From Cacajao melanocephalus (taxonomy: Eukaryota; Chordata; Mammalia; Primates; Pitheciidae), in the NCBI GenBank assembly GCA_963573385.1, contig CAUYLG010066086.1, forward strand, positions 62,001 through 126,000: a stretch of 64,000 nt of DNA, in the 5' to 3' direction. The notes under the pieces are model-generated. The model did no database searches and was not told the DNA's origin. It worked only from the letters and a program-made list of their open reading frames with translations. This document shows, piece after piece, positions 15,322-32,642 of the stretch (positions are counted from its first letter, which is position 1; every line of letters begins with the position of its first letter). Made by a program: the position numbers and the translations under genes.

Positions 15322-17200
15322 GTGCATAGATAAATGCATCAGTGGAAAACAAGATATTTTTCTGATGAAAGGGACCTGAGATGGTATTAAAAATTCATCC
15401 GGATTGCAGATCCATCTGCAGGATGCCATTGACAATCTAAACATTTGTTCGTCTTTCTTTTGTTGACCTTTGAGTTCTCAATAGACTACTTGTGCATTGT
15501 TCTGATTGGGGATATATTAAAACCTATTGAAAAAACTTCTCTGCCTTAATTTTTTAAATCCCATTAATAAATACAAAGTCTTGCTGTGTTACTGTCAAGG
15601 AACTTCAGTTAAAAAAAAAAGCCACAAAGTTTGGCAACAGTCAATAAACCAATGGGTTGTGAATAGAAATACCACAGGTATTTACCTCCTTGAGCTGACA
15701 GGAGGATATTAGTCAGCTCAGGGAGCTAAGGATATTTTCTGTTTTGTTCTCCTCTGTATCCCCAGGGACCTAGAATTATGCCTGTCACAAAGACAGAAGA
15801 CAGCTGTCTGGAAGAGTCAAATTCTGAAACATTTCAAAACAAACTTTTGTTATGCAGAGGTCCTTTATCTCCAAGGGCTGAATGATGAGAGAGGTAGAGG
15901 TGGGATGATAAAGCACAGGGGACCACCTGGAGAGGTTTGGAGAAATGTCAGTTTGAAGGGATGGCGACTAGGGGGGTAGATGAGGGAGAAAGAGAAAGGT
16001 GGGCATCCTGAACATGCGTGCAGTTTTCACAGCAAAGAGGCAGGAGAGTGGAAGACAGAAAGAAGGACTTTCTCTGCTGAGCAGGCAGCACAGGGTAGCG
16101 GGGAAGGAAAAATAAAACTAGGGGTCGGGAGAGAAAGAGGTGATTGGCAGGGTATTGAAAAATACTTTTGCCAGGAGTTCCTAGTATCTCTCTAAGCTTT
16201 GCTAGTTCACAGACCTCTCTCTAGAAGGAATGCAAAACATTGGATTTGGATACGTAATGTATGATTAAGCTTAAAAATACCCAATAAGAGAAATATTCCA
16301 TCAGGAAAAGTGTGTCAGAACAGCCAGAGAGAAAGAGAACTGGACAGAGGGCTGGTCTTATGGACCTAGGCCACAGGGGAGCTCACCCTGAAGGAAGTAC
16401 CCCGTGAGTGACAGAAAACTTATCTAATCTCCTACAAAGATGGCCTGGGAAGTATCTGTTTTTGAAATGCAAGTCCTGAATGCCTGTGAGTCTTTTTGTT
16501 GATTTAGTAAATATGCCCATGAAAGTTAGATAAGGCATTACCTTGTTGTTGCCTTTTTAACTATACCCTAAAAATGCTCTGTCAAGATTTGTATCAGTGT
16601 AATTAGGCAAAAGAAAACATGAGATCTTAATGGAAGGCTGAGGAGTCTTTGGATCCCACTAGGGCTACTGGGAGATTTGCTGAGCAAAGTCAGAGAAGGT
16701 TAATGTCTAACCAGGGTTAAATTTATGATCTGAGTGTGCAAACTACTTTCAAGACCATAGAGCTGACTAATGAATTTATTAGGGAGATTAATGTTTATTA
16801 TCTGCCATTTCAAGCTGTGCTGGTATGTGCTAACTTGATTGTTGTACCTTGGAACATGCTGAAACCTCCCGAGGTTCACTTGAATGGTGGGTGTGTTCCC
16901 AAGCTCAGTGCTCCTTGGAGTTTGAAGTGGAGGGTTGAGAGGAGTCAGTCCTCACTTCTGTGTTGCCTTCCTTACCTCTCAGCCCGTCACCAGCACTACC
17001 ATGAGCCTCCTTGGTTTCTTTGGTTAGGGGCAGGCAATGGATCTGATGTAGGGACACTGCCCCAACAGAGGTCATTTCCCCCACCTTCTGGCAGCCAAGT
17101 GGCCACCTCCCTTTGAAAGGTAAGCGTGTATCTTTCCCATTGCCACTCTTCTGCCTCCTCCCCACTCCTACCTCATACACATGAGCAAGTGAATCATGCT
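15322..17200. other. Non-coding stretch, mostly unrecognised
   Basis: A short L2-like 3-prime phrase (ctctgtatccccagggacct) lies near 15751-15785. No other repeat family recognised. The longest frame (16736-17116 plus strand, 126 codons) has no family resemblance and no supporting splice or start context. Confidence 0.55.
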
Positions 17201-18019
17201 GTATATTCAGATAGAAATAAGCCCTATTAAGGCAGTATTTAGTAAGGCGGGGCTAATGAACAGATTCATCCACACCAAGCCCAAGAGTCTTAGCTGAAAC
17301 AGTCTCGTAGAGTCCTCCTCATCCAGGTAACTCTTTTTCTTAACTCAAAGTCACTTATTTAACTCAGCCAGGAGTTTTCTAAAAAAAAGAAAAAGAAAAA
17401 AGATTTGGCTGGATGCAGCACTTTGGGAAGCCAAAGCAGGCAGCTCATGAGGTCAGGAGTTCAAGACCAGCATGACCAACATGGTGAAACCCTGTCTCTA
17501 CTAAAAATACAAAAATTAGCTGGGCATGGTACCACGTGCCTGTAATCCCAGCTACTTGGGAGGCTGAGGCAGGAGAATTGCTTGAACCCGGGAGGTGGAG
17601 GTTGCAGTGAGCCCAGAGCCACCATTGCACTCTAGCTTGGGTAACAGGGAGACTCTGTCTCAAAAAAAAAATTAATCTATGTGATGAGGTGATAACCATA
17701 TGCATTTATTCTTTACCTTTAACCTAGGCCTTGAAATTCTTACAGCCCACTTGATAAGCTCAAGTGGAATCAGACCTTCTCTTATTAGGAAGCACAGTAT
17801 CTCCCAAAGACCACTCATTATTCTGCGAATAGTCTAAGGACATGGGGGGCTCAATCAAAGCAAGGGGAGAGAGAAAATGGAAAGTCACACATCAGACCAA
17901 TCCCACTGTTGCTTTGGCTGTGGGTGTGACTCTTGGAGACTGATCTCACACAGGCTGGGGAACACTTATCAGCTACAATGAGACTTACTGGTCTGGTCAA
18001 ATTATGCCTTGTTCAATAG
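17201..18019 (+). repeat. Left arm of a large inverted repeat
   Basis: The reverse complement of this arm recurs at 19370-20081. Matching landmarks in order: gtatattcagatagaaataa (pairs with 20062-20081), cagattcatccacaccaagc, ttagctgaaacagtct, ctctttttcttaactcaaag, tatgcatttattctttacct, tctcccaaagaccactcatt, ctgtgggtgtgactcttgga and caatag at 18014-18019. In the roughly 245-bp block after the arm Alu I count about 16 mismatches, so about 93% identity. The arm contains an Alu at 17405-17668 that the other arm lacks. Confidence 0.92.
17405..17668 (+). mobile_element. Alu, sense, inside the left arm
   Basis: ttggctggatgcagcacttt shows loss of about 25 bp near the Alu start; the remainder is complete with an A-tail. 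It sits after an A-rich run aaaaaaaagaaaaagaaaaa. The right arm has only an A/T-run at the matching point, so this Alu inserted after the arms formed. Confidence 0.92.
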
Positions 18020-18464
<445 letters not shown>

Positions 18465-18692
18465 TAAGGTCAGGAGTTCAAGACCAGCCTGGGCAACATG
18501 GTGAAACCCGTCTCTACTAAAAATACAAAAATTATCTGTGCGCAGCAGTGCTTTTCTGTAATTCCAGCTACTCAGGAGGCTGAGGCAGGAGAATCGCATG
18601 AACCTGGGTGGCAGAGATTGCAGTGAGCTGAGATCACACCACTGTACTCCAGCCTGGGTGACAGAGTGAGACTTTGTCTTAAAAAAAAAAAA
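18465..18692 (+). mobile_element. Alu, sense, 5-prime-truncated
   Basis: Begins at aaggtcaggagttcaagacc within the left monomer, then a complete right monomer and a 12-A tail. Second of four consecutive same-strand units. Confidence 0.9.
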
Positions 18693-19162
<470 letters not shown>

Positions 19163-19369
19163 GTAGGAGCTGAGAATTCTCAGTCCTTCTCTTCCAAGAA
19201 GGCTCCTTTGCCCTACCTTTCCCTCAGGGGACAGCTCTGTAAGTGGTGAGGATCAAGAGAAATAAACGCCTCTCTCCTTTTGACCCTAAGAAGATCTGAA
19301 GAGAGACTCTTCTTTGAACATAAAGAATGCTGGCCATTTCCTCTGCCATAAGACCTTTATCTTATGACT
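19163..19369. other. Inverted-repeat spacer, right part
   Basis: Unrecognised DNA just inside the right arm. It carries the first copy (19321-19347) of a 27-bp direct repeat whose second copy lies just outside the right arm. Confidence 0.55.
19321..19347 (+). repeat. 27-bp direct repeat, copy 1 (just inside right arm)
   Basis: taaagaatgctgg then c-c-a then tttcctctgcc. It matches 20083-20109 at 23 of 27 positions, and all four differences are transitions. Confidence 0.75.
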
Positions 19370-20081
19370 CTATTGACCGAGGTATAATTCAACAATAAGG
19401 GTCTCATTGTAGCGGATAAGTGTCCCCCAGCCTGTGTGAGATCAGTCTCCAAGAGTCACACCCACAGCCAAAGCAACAGTGGGATTGGCCTGATGTGTGA
19501 CTTTCAGTTTTCTCTCTCCTCTTGCTTTGATTAAGCCCCTCATGTCCTTAGACTATTCACAGAGTAATGAGTGGTCTTTGGGAGATACTGTGCTTCTTAA
19601 TAAGAGAAGTTCCGATTCCACTTAAGCTTATCAAATGGGCTATAAGAGTTTCAAGGCCTAGGGGGTTTTTTGGTTGGTTTTTTTTTGTTTGTTTTTTTAG
19701 AGATGGAGTTTCCCCATGTTGGCCAGGGTGGTCTCAAACTCCTGACCTCAGGTAATTCACCCACCTCAGCCTCCCAAAGTGCTGGGATTACAGGCATAAG
19801 CCACCGTGCACCCAGCCAAGGCCTAGGTTAAAGGTAAAGAATAAATGCATATGATTATCACGTCATCACATAGATTAGATTAAATTTTTTTTTTTTTTTA
19901 CAAAAAACTCTTGGCTGAGTTAAGTAACTGACTTTGAGTTAAGAAAAAGAGATACCTGGATAACGAGGACTCTACAAGACTGTTTCAGCTAAGACTCTGG
20001 GGCTTGGTGTGGATGAATCTGTTCATGAGCCCTGCCTTACTAAATACTGCCTTAATCGGGTTTATTTCTATCTGAATATAC
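19370..20081 (-). repeat. Right arm of the large inverted repeat
   Basis: Reverse-complement counterpart of 17201-18019. It carries a short antisense Alu at 19663-19816 with its own TSD. At that point the left arm keeps the uninterrupted sequence cctaggccttgaaa. Outer and inner limits are where similarity ends by eye (20081 and 19370). Confidence 0.92.
19663..19816 (-). mobile_element. Short Alu (left monomer only), antisense, inside the right arm
   Basis: A T-rich tail (ttttttggttggtttttttt) joins directly to the 3-prime end of the left monomer (agagatggagtttccccatg) and runs to the Alu 5-prime end. No right monomer. Flanked by the 11-bp TSD caaggcctagg at 19652-19662 and 19817-19827, so this short form inserted as such. 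Confidence 0.93.
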
Positions 20082-20082
20082 G

Positions 20083-20109
20083 TAAAGAATGCTGGTCGTT
20101 TCCTCCGTC
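20083..20109 (+). repeat. 27-bp direct repeat, copy 2 (just outside right arm)
   Basis: taaagaatgctgg then t-c-g then tttcctccgtc. Partner of 19321-19347; together they bracket the right arm in direct orientation. Confidence 0.75.
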
Positions 20110-20387
20110 TTCCTTTCCACCTCTCAAAACAAGAGGAAAGAGGACTGTAGTCTCTGCTCACCAGACACCCTATCATAAACAATCTATAGCAGTTTCTGAT
20201 TCCTTCTGCTAAAGAACTATTGTTGAGGGTTGGGGAACAGATGAAGGTTCTTAGCCAAGAGAGTCCTCTCTGTTCTGCCAGAATCTAAATGTTTCTTCTT
20301 CAAGTTTCTCCTAGTTGTCCTCTGTCTACTCTGTGATGTACCGACTCTCAGATCTGCTTATGCACTTACTTAAAGGTCAAATTTTAT

Positions 20388-20684
<297 letters not shown>

Positions 20685-20694
20685 CAAATTTTAT

Positions 20695-21360
20695 GATCTT
20701 GGTCTCTTGTTTCCTTCAAAGGTGGAAACCTGCAGATGTGCTGGACAGATGTGGGCTGCTGTTGTACTCATCATCCCAAATAGATTGGTCTTCTGTCTGT
20801 TTGCAAAATGCTGTGGCTCTATTCTCTAGCCTGGGTAGAAGTGAGCAACCTCTCTCAGGATACTGTATTATGGGTCTGTGGGAGAGTAAGAGAGACCTTT
20901 TATTCTGCTGCCTGTGATACGGGGTTATTTCCTGGTTGAGGTCTGTGCTAGAGCAGGTGCTCATTCAGAAAGGCAGAAACAGGACAACTGTAGGGCACTT
21001 TCTATATGACACCAATTAAACAGCAATTCTGGGTTCTCCAGTTCCAGGTGCATTTCTGTTCAGATGTCTCATGCACTGCATCATGTGGTTTTGCAAACTT
21101 ATCTTCATTCTATCTTCACTGAAAATGTAGGCACTCCATTCCAATTCTGGGAGGTGAAGAAGGGTCACTTACTCAATTGACCTCAGGGTCTAGGCAGTAC
21201 CCAGATTCTTAAATTCTCTTTCAACACATACAATCTTTCAACAAACACATGAAGTTTAAGTATTGAATATGCAGGAATATTTCTCAAGTCTGTGAAGAAA
21301 TTTGTGTACTCTCGTTTTCCTTGAAATACAATTTTCAGTTTATCTTTTATTGTCTTACTC
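20695..21360. other. Non-coding stretch, unrecognised
   Basis: No repeat family or protein recognised on either strand. Confidence 0.6.
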
Positions 21361-22235
<875 letters not shown>

Positions 22236-22248
22236 AAAAAACAATGCA

Positions 22249-22496
22249 GCCGGACACGGTGGCTCACGCCTGTAATCCCAACACTTTGAGAGGCCGAGGT
22301 GGGTGATCACCTGAAGTCAGGAGTTCGAGACCAGACTGACCAACATGGAGAAACCCCGCTTCTACTAAAAATACAAAATTAGCTGGGAGTAGTGGTGGAT
22401 GACTGAGAGGCGGAGGTTGCTGTGAGCTAAGATCTCGCCATTGCACTCCAGCCTGGGCAACAAGAGCGAAACTCTGTTTTAAAAAACAAAACGAAC
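22249..22496 (+). mobile_element. Alu, sense, with right-monomer deletion
   Basis: gccggacacggtggctcacg to an A-rich tail. About 45 bp are missing: gtagtggtggatgactga joins to gaggcggaggttgctg. TSD aaaaaacaatgca at 22236-22248 and 22497-22509. Confidence 0.95.
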
Positions 22497-22509
22497 AAAA
22501 AACAATGCA

Positions 22510-23193
22510 TGCAGCTTTCGTCATCCTCTAGCTTTAGCAAACTGTAAACAGAAAAGAACTTCATTCGCCCATTTTTTTCCAGGGAGAAAAAGATTCACAG
22601 AACATTGTTTTTCTCGGTTCAAATTAGAAGTTCTAACTTGAAGTAGCTAGATACTGGAGAGAGGTCGAGAGTCTGGATTGTGTGTTCCTTGGTGCTTTTT
22701 CCCCGCTGTAGCTGGGACAGAGAGGACAAGAAGTAGTATGGTGTCTACATGGTGAAAGAAAATGAGAAGATGAAAAATGGAATGAGGTATTCAATTGTAC
22801 TAATGTTGGCAAATATTTCTGAGGCTGGTATCATGTAGTCAAAACATCTGGATGAGTCACTGAAACTGTCAGACCTTAGACAATAGCTGGTGCGTGAATG
22901 CCGTTGGAGTACTGTTTCCACTTACAGATGCGATGCCTTTCTTCTCATTTCTTAATTCTTTCAATCAGTGCAAGAGCACAGCATCACTTGGGTTAGTACT
23001 CCTGCATGATGAATCAGGGACCTATGGAGGCGTTCTATCCCTTTTATAACCCCAAGGTGCCAGACCATTTTCACTAATTTCCTGAATTAAGTAAAAGCTT
23101 ACAGCCCATATGTAACCCTCATGCTGTCTAATTTTAGCTGAATAGGTTACCCAACACTGAGAAAGCTGGCACCTTGTGTGCTGTGGCACTAAT
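22510..23193. other. Non-coding stretch, unrecognised
   Basis: No repeat family or protein recognised. Confidence 0.6.
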
Positions 23194-23206
23194 CATTAGC
23201 AATGTT

Positions 23207-23488
23207 TGGCCAGGTGCAGCAGCTCATGCCTGTAATCCCAGCATTTTGGGAAGCCAAGGTGGGCAGATCACTTGAGGTCAGGTGTTCGAGACCAGCCTGG
23301 CCAACATGGAAAAACCTTGTCTCTACTAAAAATACAAAAATATGCTGGGCATGGTGGCACACACCTGTAATTCCAGCCACTCAGGAGGCTGAGGCAGGAG
23401 AATCACTTGAACCTGGGAGGTAGAGGTTGCAATGAGCCACGGCATTCTAGCCCGGGTGACGAGACTCCATCTCAAAAATAATAATAAT
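23207..23488 (+). mobile_element. Alu, sense
   Basis: ggccaggtgcagcagctcat to a tail ending in (aat)n. Near-perfect flanks: attagcaatgtt before and attagcaatatt after. Confidence 0.94.
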
Positions 23489-23557
23489 AATTAGCAATAT
23501 TCAAGGTCACATAACAAATGCATAGGAAGGAAATATTGATTAAATAATGAAGAGAGA

Positions 23558-25589
<2,032 letters not shown>

Positions 25590-25885
25590 ATTTATCAAAG
25601 CCCTCTGGCTGACTGTCAAGGTCTTCCACAACCTGGCCTCACCCCACATGAATAAACTATTTCTAATTTTCCTCTGGTTGGGCCTTCTGGCTAATCTAGC
25701 TGGTTCTTCTCCAACTATTATTTAGGGGAGACACCCCCACGTCAAGCTTTCTTTTGTTAATATGTCTTTATTCACGTCTTTTTCCACATTCGGAAAGCTT
25801 TCTACCCTACTAATGCAAACTCTACCCATTTTAATGCCACCTTCTTTCATGAGGCCTTCCCTAACTACAGCTGCCTACATGGATC
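25590..25885 (+). mobile_element. L2 fragment, sense
   Basis: Ordered L2 wording: caaggtcttccacaacctgg, cctcaccccacatg, tgccaccttctttcatgagg and ccttccctaactac. It ends where the RPS20 retrocopy tail begins, so the retrocopy may have inserted in or beside it. Confidence 0.55.
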
Positions 25886-25886
25886 C

Positions 25887-26300
25887 GTTTTATTTTATTT
25901 TTTTAACAACTGGTAATCAACTATTAAAATAGTTGATTTATGCATCTTCAATGGTGACTTCCACCTCAACTCCTGGTTCAATACTGATGGAAGTCATCTG
26001 CTTAAGAATCTCAGAAGGACCGTGCAGGTCAATGAGTCGCTTGTAGATTCTCATCTGGAAACGATCCCATGTCTTAGAACCTTCACCACAAGGAGTTTTT
26101 CCTGTAGTGATTCTCAGAGTCCTGGTAGGCATTCCAACTGGTCCTTTCACTTTGAGATTCTTTTTCTGTGCTCCTCTGATCAAGTCAGCACACACCTTCT
26201 TCAGGGATTTTACCTTGCGGTTCGATAGAGTGATTTGAATTTGGTGAATTGCCACCTCTGGCCACCACGGCTCCAGAGATTTGGCCAGTTTAACTTTATA
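25887..26300 (-). pseudogene. RPS20 (processed pseudogene): RPS20 processed pseudogene (40S ribosomal protein uS10)
   Basis: The parent gene encodes a small-subunit ribosomal protein of 119 residues. On the minus strand an uninterrupted frame from 26255 down to the stop at 25938 matches residues 15-119 of RPS20. Landmarks are [35 protein letters not shown] and [13 protein letters not shown] count about 16 replacements over 105 residues against remembered RPS20, so about 85% identity. There are no introns, and an A-rich tail follows (the T-rich plus-strand run at 25887-25905), which are marks of a processed copy. The first 14 codons are not clearly preserved: glu-pro-TGG-TGG-cca-glu-val can be aligned only with a 9-nt insertion, and the start ATG is missing. 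The call as a dead retrocopy is firm; its 5-prime limit is uncertain. Confidence 0.92.
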
Positions 26301-27041
<741 letters not shown>

Positions 27042-27544
27042 CTAAACTATCTTCTTTGTAATACGGCCAACATCTTTAACTGAGAGGCTATAACCTTTGG
27101 AATAATTACTATATCTTTGTTAAACCTCTGCATTCCTTTTTGAAACAACTTTATCAATTGATATCTATAAACATGTCAAGCTGGTATTGATTGAAATGGT
27201 TTCTGGTTAATAGTTGTTCCCCATCAATAATTTGTTGTTCAAAATGAAGTCATTGAGACAGAGCCCATAATGAGAAAGACTTACAAGGACTAGAATTTAA
27301 GCCCACTTAACTCCTTTTCTGAAAGATAATTTAGGGGATAAGATTTTGCTTTTGATTTGAACCTATCTGTGTGTCCTTCCGTCTAACTATAATTCACAAT
27401 TTGCTAATTATTTCAGATGTATTGGTCTTTTCCACCCTCAAATAGATTGCTTTTATTTTCCACTTTTTAATGATAAAATTTTATACGCAAAAAAACAGAC
27501 CCTAGCTTAAGGAGCCAAATGTAACCATAACCTGGCTTCAATAA
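27042..27544. other. Non-coding stretch, unrecognised
   Basis: AT-rich, no repeat family recognised. Confidence 0.55.
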
Positions 27545-28270
27545 TAATCAGTTGATGGCCAATCTTATTTCATGTATATCCCCACTCAGTCCCCACACCT
27601 TTATTATTTTGAGGCAAATTCCAGACTCTATTAATATCCCAAAAAAATCCCACCACTTTCAAACCCAAAAAATTAACAATAATTCCTTAATGTAATCAAA
27701 TAACCAATGGTTGCCTTTTTAATGTATTGTTTTTATATTTTCTTTATTTCATTCCACATCAGAACAATATTTATGCATCATGATTGTTTGATTGGTCTCA
27801 TTTCTTTTAAACTATCGATCCCTCTTTCATCTCTTTTTTTCTTCTCTCTTTGAAATTTTTTTGTTAAAGTCACTTGAATCATTTGATAGGAAGAATTTCC
27901 TACAGTCTGTATCTTGCCCGCTGCATCCCTGTAGTACCATTTAACACATTTCTCTTTGTCTCATATTTCTTGTAAATGTGTAGTCAGACAGGAGGCTTGA
28001 TCAGATTTAGTCTCAATTATTACTGTTTTGGCAAGACTACCCCATAGGTGGTGCTGTGTATTTCTTCTGGAAGGGACATAATGTCTGGTTGCCTCCTTTT
28101 TGATGATGTTATCAACTCCTAGTGATCACTGCCTAGATCCAGTCATTCAAATGATGATATTCTAACTTTATCCCTCATTCTTTATTTATTAGCTGGAATT
28201 TTTCTATAAAGAAAAATTTCCTATATCAACTGTTTGGTTATGTTTTGCATAGTGAAGGCAAGATAAACAT
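27545..28270 (-). mobile_element. Old L1 (L1M-type) 3-prime region, antisense
   Basis: Ordered phrases attattttgaggcaaattcc, aattaacaataattcctta, ggcttgatcagatttag, ggcaagactaccccatag, gtggtgctgtgtatttctt, gacataatgtctggttgcct and ttattagctggaatttttct are those I recall from the reverse complement of mammalian-age L1 3-prime ends. Heavily diverged, no coding potential. Confidence 0.6.
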
Positions 28271-28699
28271 TTTATTCTTCATTTGTCAGCTTAAAAATTA
28301 ATGAAATTAAAAAAAAAAGAAATTGTTTCCTAGCATTCTTCAAAGGTATTCAATGTTGATTTGATGGGGTTTTTAAAAGTGAACTTACAGATTTAAACAT
28401 ATCTGAGAATTTTAAGTTATTATTGATGCTCAATTTGTTTTGTCTTTGACCAGTGGAAGCCTACTAAGTATGGCACCTGAGTCTTTTTAACATGACCCTA
28501 GTAGTCTTTGAGAGCTGCTTTACTTTACAGCGTGACAGAGTGTGGTAGGTTCATTTTTATACAGAAATGTACAATGATTCCAGTTGGAATTAGTCATTTC
28601 TCCAAGGAGTCACAATCTAGGTGCTAGGCCTACCCATCAGTAACAATTGGTCACTGTTGCTAGGCCTTTTCAGTGGACAGAACTAAAAAATATAAATTT
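28271..28699. other. Non-coding stretch, unrecognised
   Basis: No repeat family or protein recognised. Confidence 0.55.
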
Positions 28700-28990
<291 letters not shown>

Positions 28991-29019
28991 ATAATATGTG
29001 TGTGTATATATATCTCTTT

Positions 29020-29835
29020 TAAATAAACTTTCTTGAGGTATAATTTATATACAATAAAAATCACGTATTTTAAGTATACAGGTAAAGACTTGACAAAGTA
29101 TAAACCCATGTAAGCAGCACCCCAATAAAGATACGGAAAAATTTCCATCACTTCAGAAAATATCTTTATGCCCCTTTGTAAATTCCCTTTATCAGGCAGT
29201 TACTGATCACTATATGTTAGTTTTAGCTACAGAAATTTATATAAATGCAACCATGCAGTATGTACTGTTTGGTGTCTGACTTCTTTTGTTTAGCATGTTT
29301 TGGAGATGTGTCCATGATGTTGTCGATATCAATAATACATCCATTTTTGTTGATGAGTAGTGCCCCACTGAGTAAATATACTGTCACTTGCTCATCTATT
29401 TATCTGTTAATGGATATATCTGTTTCCAATTTGAGACCATTATGAATAAAGCTACAACTATATGCATACAAGTCTATTCTTGAGCATATCTTTTTGTTTC
29501 TCTTGAATAAATATCTAGGAACAGAACAGCTAGATCATGTGGTAAGGGTAATATATGCTTAACTTTATAAGAAACTGTCACGTTGTTTTCCGAAGTAGTT
29601 GTGCCGTTTAACACTTCTAATAAAAAATGTATGAGTGCTCCAGTTACACCACACCTCTGCCAATTTTTGGTATTACAAGAATTTTTTATTTTAGCCATTG
29701 TATCCAACAGGAAGGGAAATCTCATTGTGGTTTTAATTTACATTTCCCTTATAAACAATTTATCATATGCTATTTGGCTATATATATGTTTGTGTCTGTG
29801 TGTGTGTGAAAAACCTGTTTAAGGTTTTGCCCATA
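29020..29835 (-). mobile_element. Old L1 (L1M-type) ORF2 end and 3-prime UTR, antisense
   Basis: Reverse-strand L1 wording in order: tcttgaggtataatttatat, agaccattatgaataaagct, gaaactgtcacgttgttttcc, ccacacctctgccaattttt and tctcattgtggttttaattt. Many substitutions against any young L1, with broken frames. Confidence 0.75.
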
Positions 29836-30006
29836 TTTTTAACAAATTGAACTAATTTGTTTAACAATGTGCCAGCATTTTGCTGGGAGTTACAGGGAAT
29901 AGAAAAAAGTTAATTTGTAATCATCAGATTGTGTCATTTTTATTTGACCTAACCCCACTTCTTAATGGTTTTTTGTCTCTCTCACTATGTGTGTGTGTCT
30001 CTCTTA

Positions 30007-30464
<458 letters not shown>

Positions 30465-30637
30465 TCTTTTAATAACTTTGTATAAGACTCCACCATGATT
30501 TTTTTTCTGTTTATAACTTTTTAAATAAAATAAATTTTCTTTTGTGTTTAGAATGATGGAGTGACAGTATAGCTTTTCGAGCTTCAGAGCTCTAGAGCTC
30601 TTCTACTGTTTTTACAAAATATTTAAAAAGCAAACAG

Positions 30638-31440
<803 letters not shown>

Positions 31441-32324
31441 TTGCTATGCAGTTTTATTGTAGATGTTGCTACAGGTGATTGATTTGGGTAGACTAACTGC
31501 TCTGTCTGTTCATGTGAGAGATTCACGGAAATTCAAAACCACCATACCATTTTGTCAAAGTGCTAGGCACAGAGCAGATGATTTGATGTTTGCAGATGGA
31601 TGAAAGTTTATCGAAAAATGTTCTGTTGTTGTGTAACAAATTACCGTAAACTTAGTGTTTTAAAACAACACATATTTATAATCCCACAGTTCCGGTAAGT
31701 CAGAGCCACAGCTTAGCTGGGTCCTTTTTTCTGGGGTCTTCACCACACTATAATCCAGGTGTCAGCCAGAGTTCCAGCCTCAACAGAGGCTCAACTGGGA
31801 GAAGATCCACTTCCAAGCTCCCTTGGGTTGTTAGCAGAATTCATTTGTGGGACCAAGATTCCATTTCCTTGCTGGCTTTCAGCCAGGGGCTGCTGTCAGC
31901 TCCTGAAGGCCCCACCGTTCCGAGCCTCATGGCTCTCTCCACAGGCCCTCCCACATCATGACAGCTACTAAATCCAGCAATAGACAGGCTGTCTCTGATG
32001 TATGTATGAGTCATATTTATGTCACAACATAATCACAGGAGTGACATGCCATCAGCCTTGTCCCAGTCTATTGATTAAAAGCAAGTAATAGGTTTCTCCT
32101 ACACAGAAAGAGAGAGGATTATTCGGGTTATTCAGGACACAAACATGGGGCCACTCCAGGGTCTGTCCACCATGGTTCACATCTTCCTTGAGACCTGGTT
32201 TACCCTCTTATTTCTTAAGATGAAAAGATTTCTGTTAATAGACTCTCTGTGGTGACTTTTAGCTTAATTTCATGGCAAAGGATAATATATTCAACTGTAA
32301 TAGTGAAATATATAGTTCAAATAG
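31441..32324. other. Old interspersed repeat, family not assigned, plus flanks
   Basis: From about 31625, tgttgtgtaacaaattaccg, gttttaaaacaacacatatt, agcttagctgggtcc, caggtgtcagccagagttcc and tagaggctcaactggg-type phrases match a mammalian interspersed repeat I recall but cannot name. It continues to about 32190 (ggggccactccagggtctgt). No coding. Confidence 0.4.
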
Positions 32325-32333
32325 AAACTTTAA

Positions 32334-32633
32334 GGCCAGGTGCGGTGGCTCACGCCTGTAATCCCAGCATTTTGGGAGGCCAAGGCGGGTGGCTCACGAG
32401 GTCAGGAGTTCAAGACCAGCCTGGCCAAGATGGTGAAACCCCGTCTCTACAAAAATATAAAAATTAGCTGGGCGTGGTGGCAGTCGCCTGTAATCCCAGC
32501 TCCTTGGAAGGTTGAGGCAGAGAGTTGCTTGAACCCAGGAGGCAGAGGTCACAGTGAGCTGAGATCGCACCACTGTACTCCAACCTGAGCGACAGAGCAA
32601 GACCCTGTCTCAAAAAAAACACCAAAAAACAAA
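32334..32633 (+). mobile_element. Alu, sense, full length
   Basis: ggccaggtgcggtggctcac to a tail caaaaaaaacaccaaaaaac. Flanked by aaactttaa at 32325-32333 and 32634-32642. Confidence 0.95.
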
Positions 32634-32642
32634 AAACTTTAA

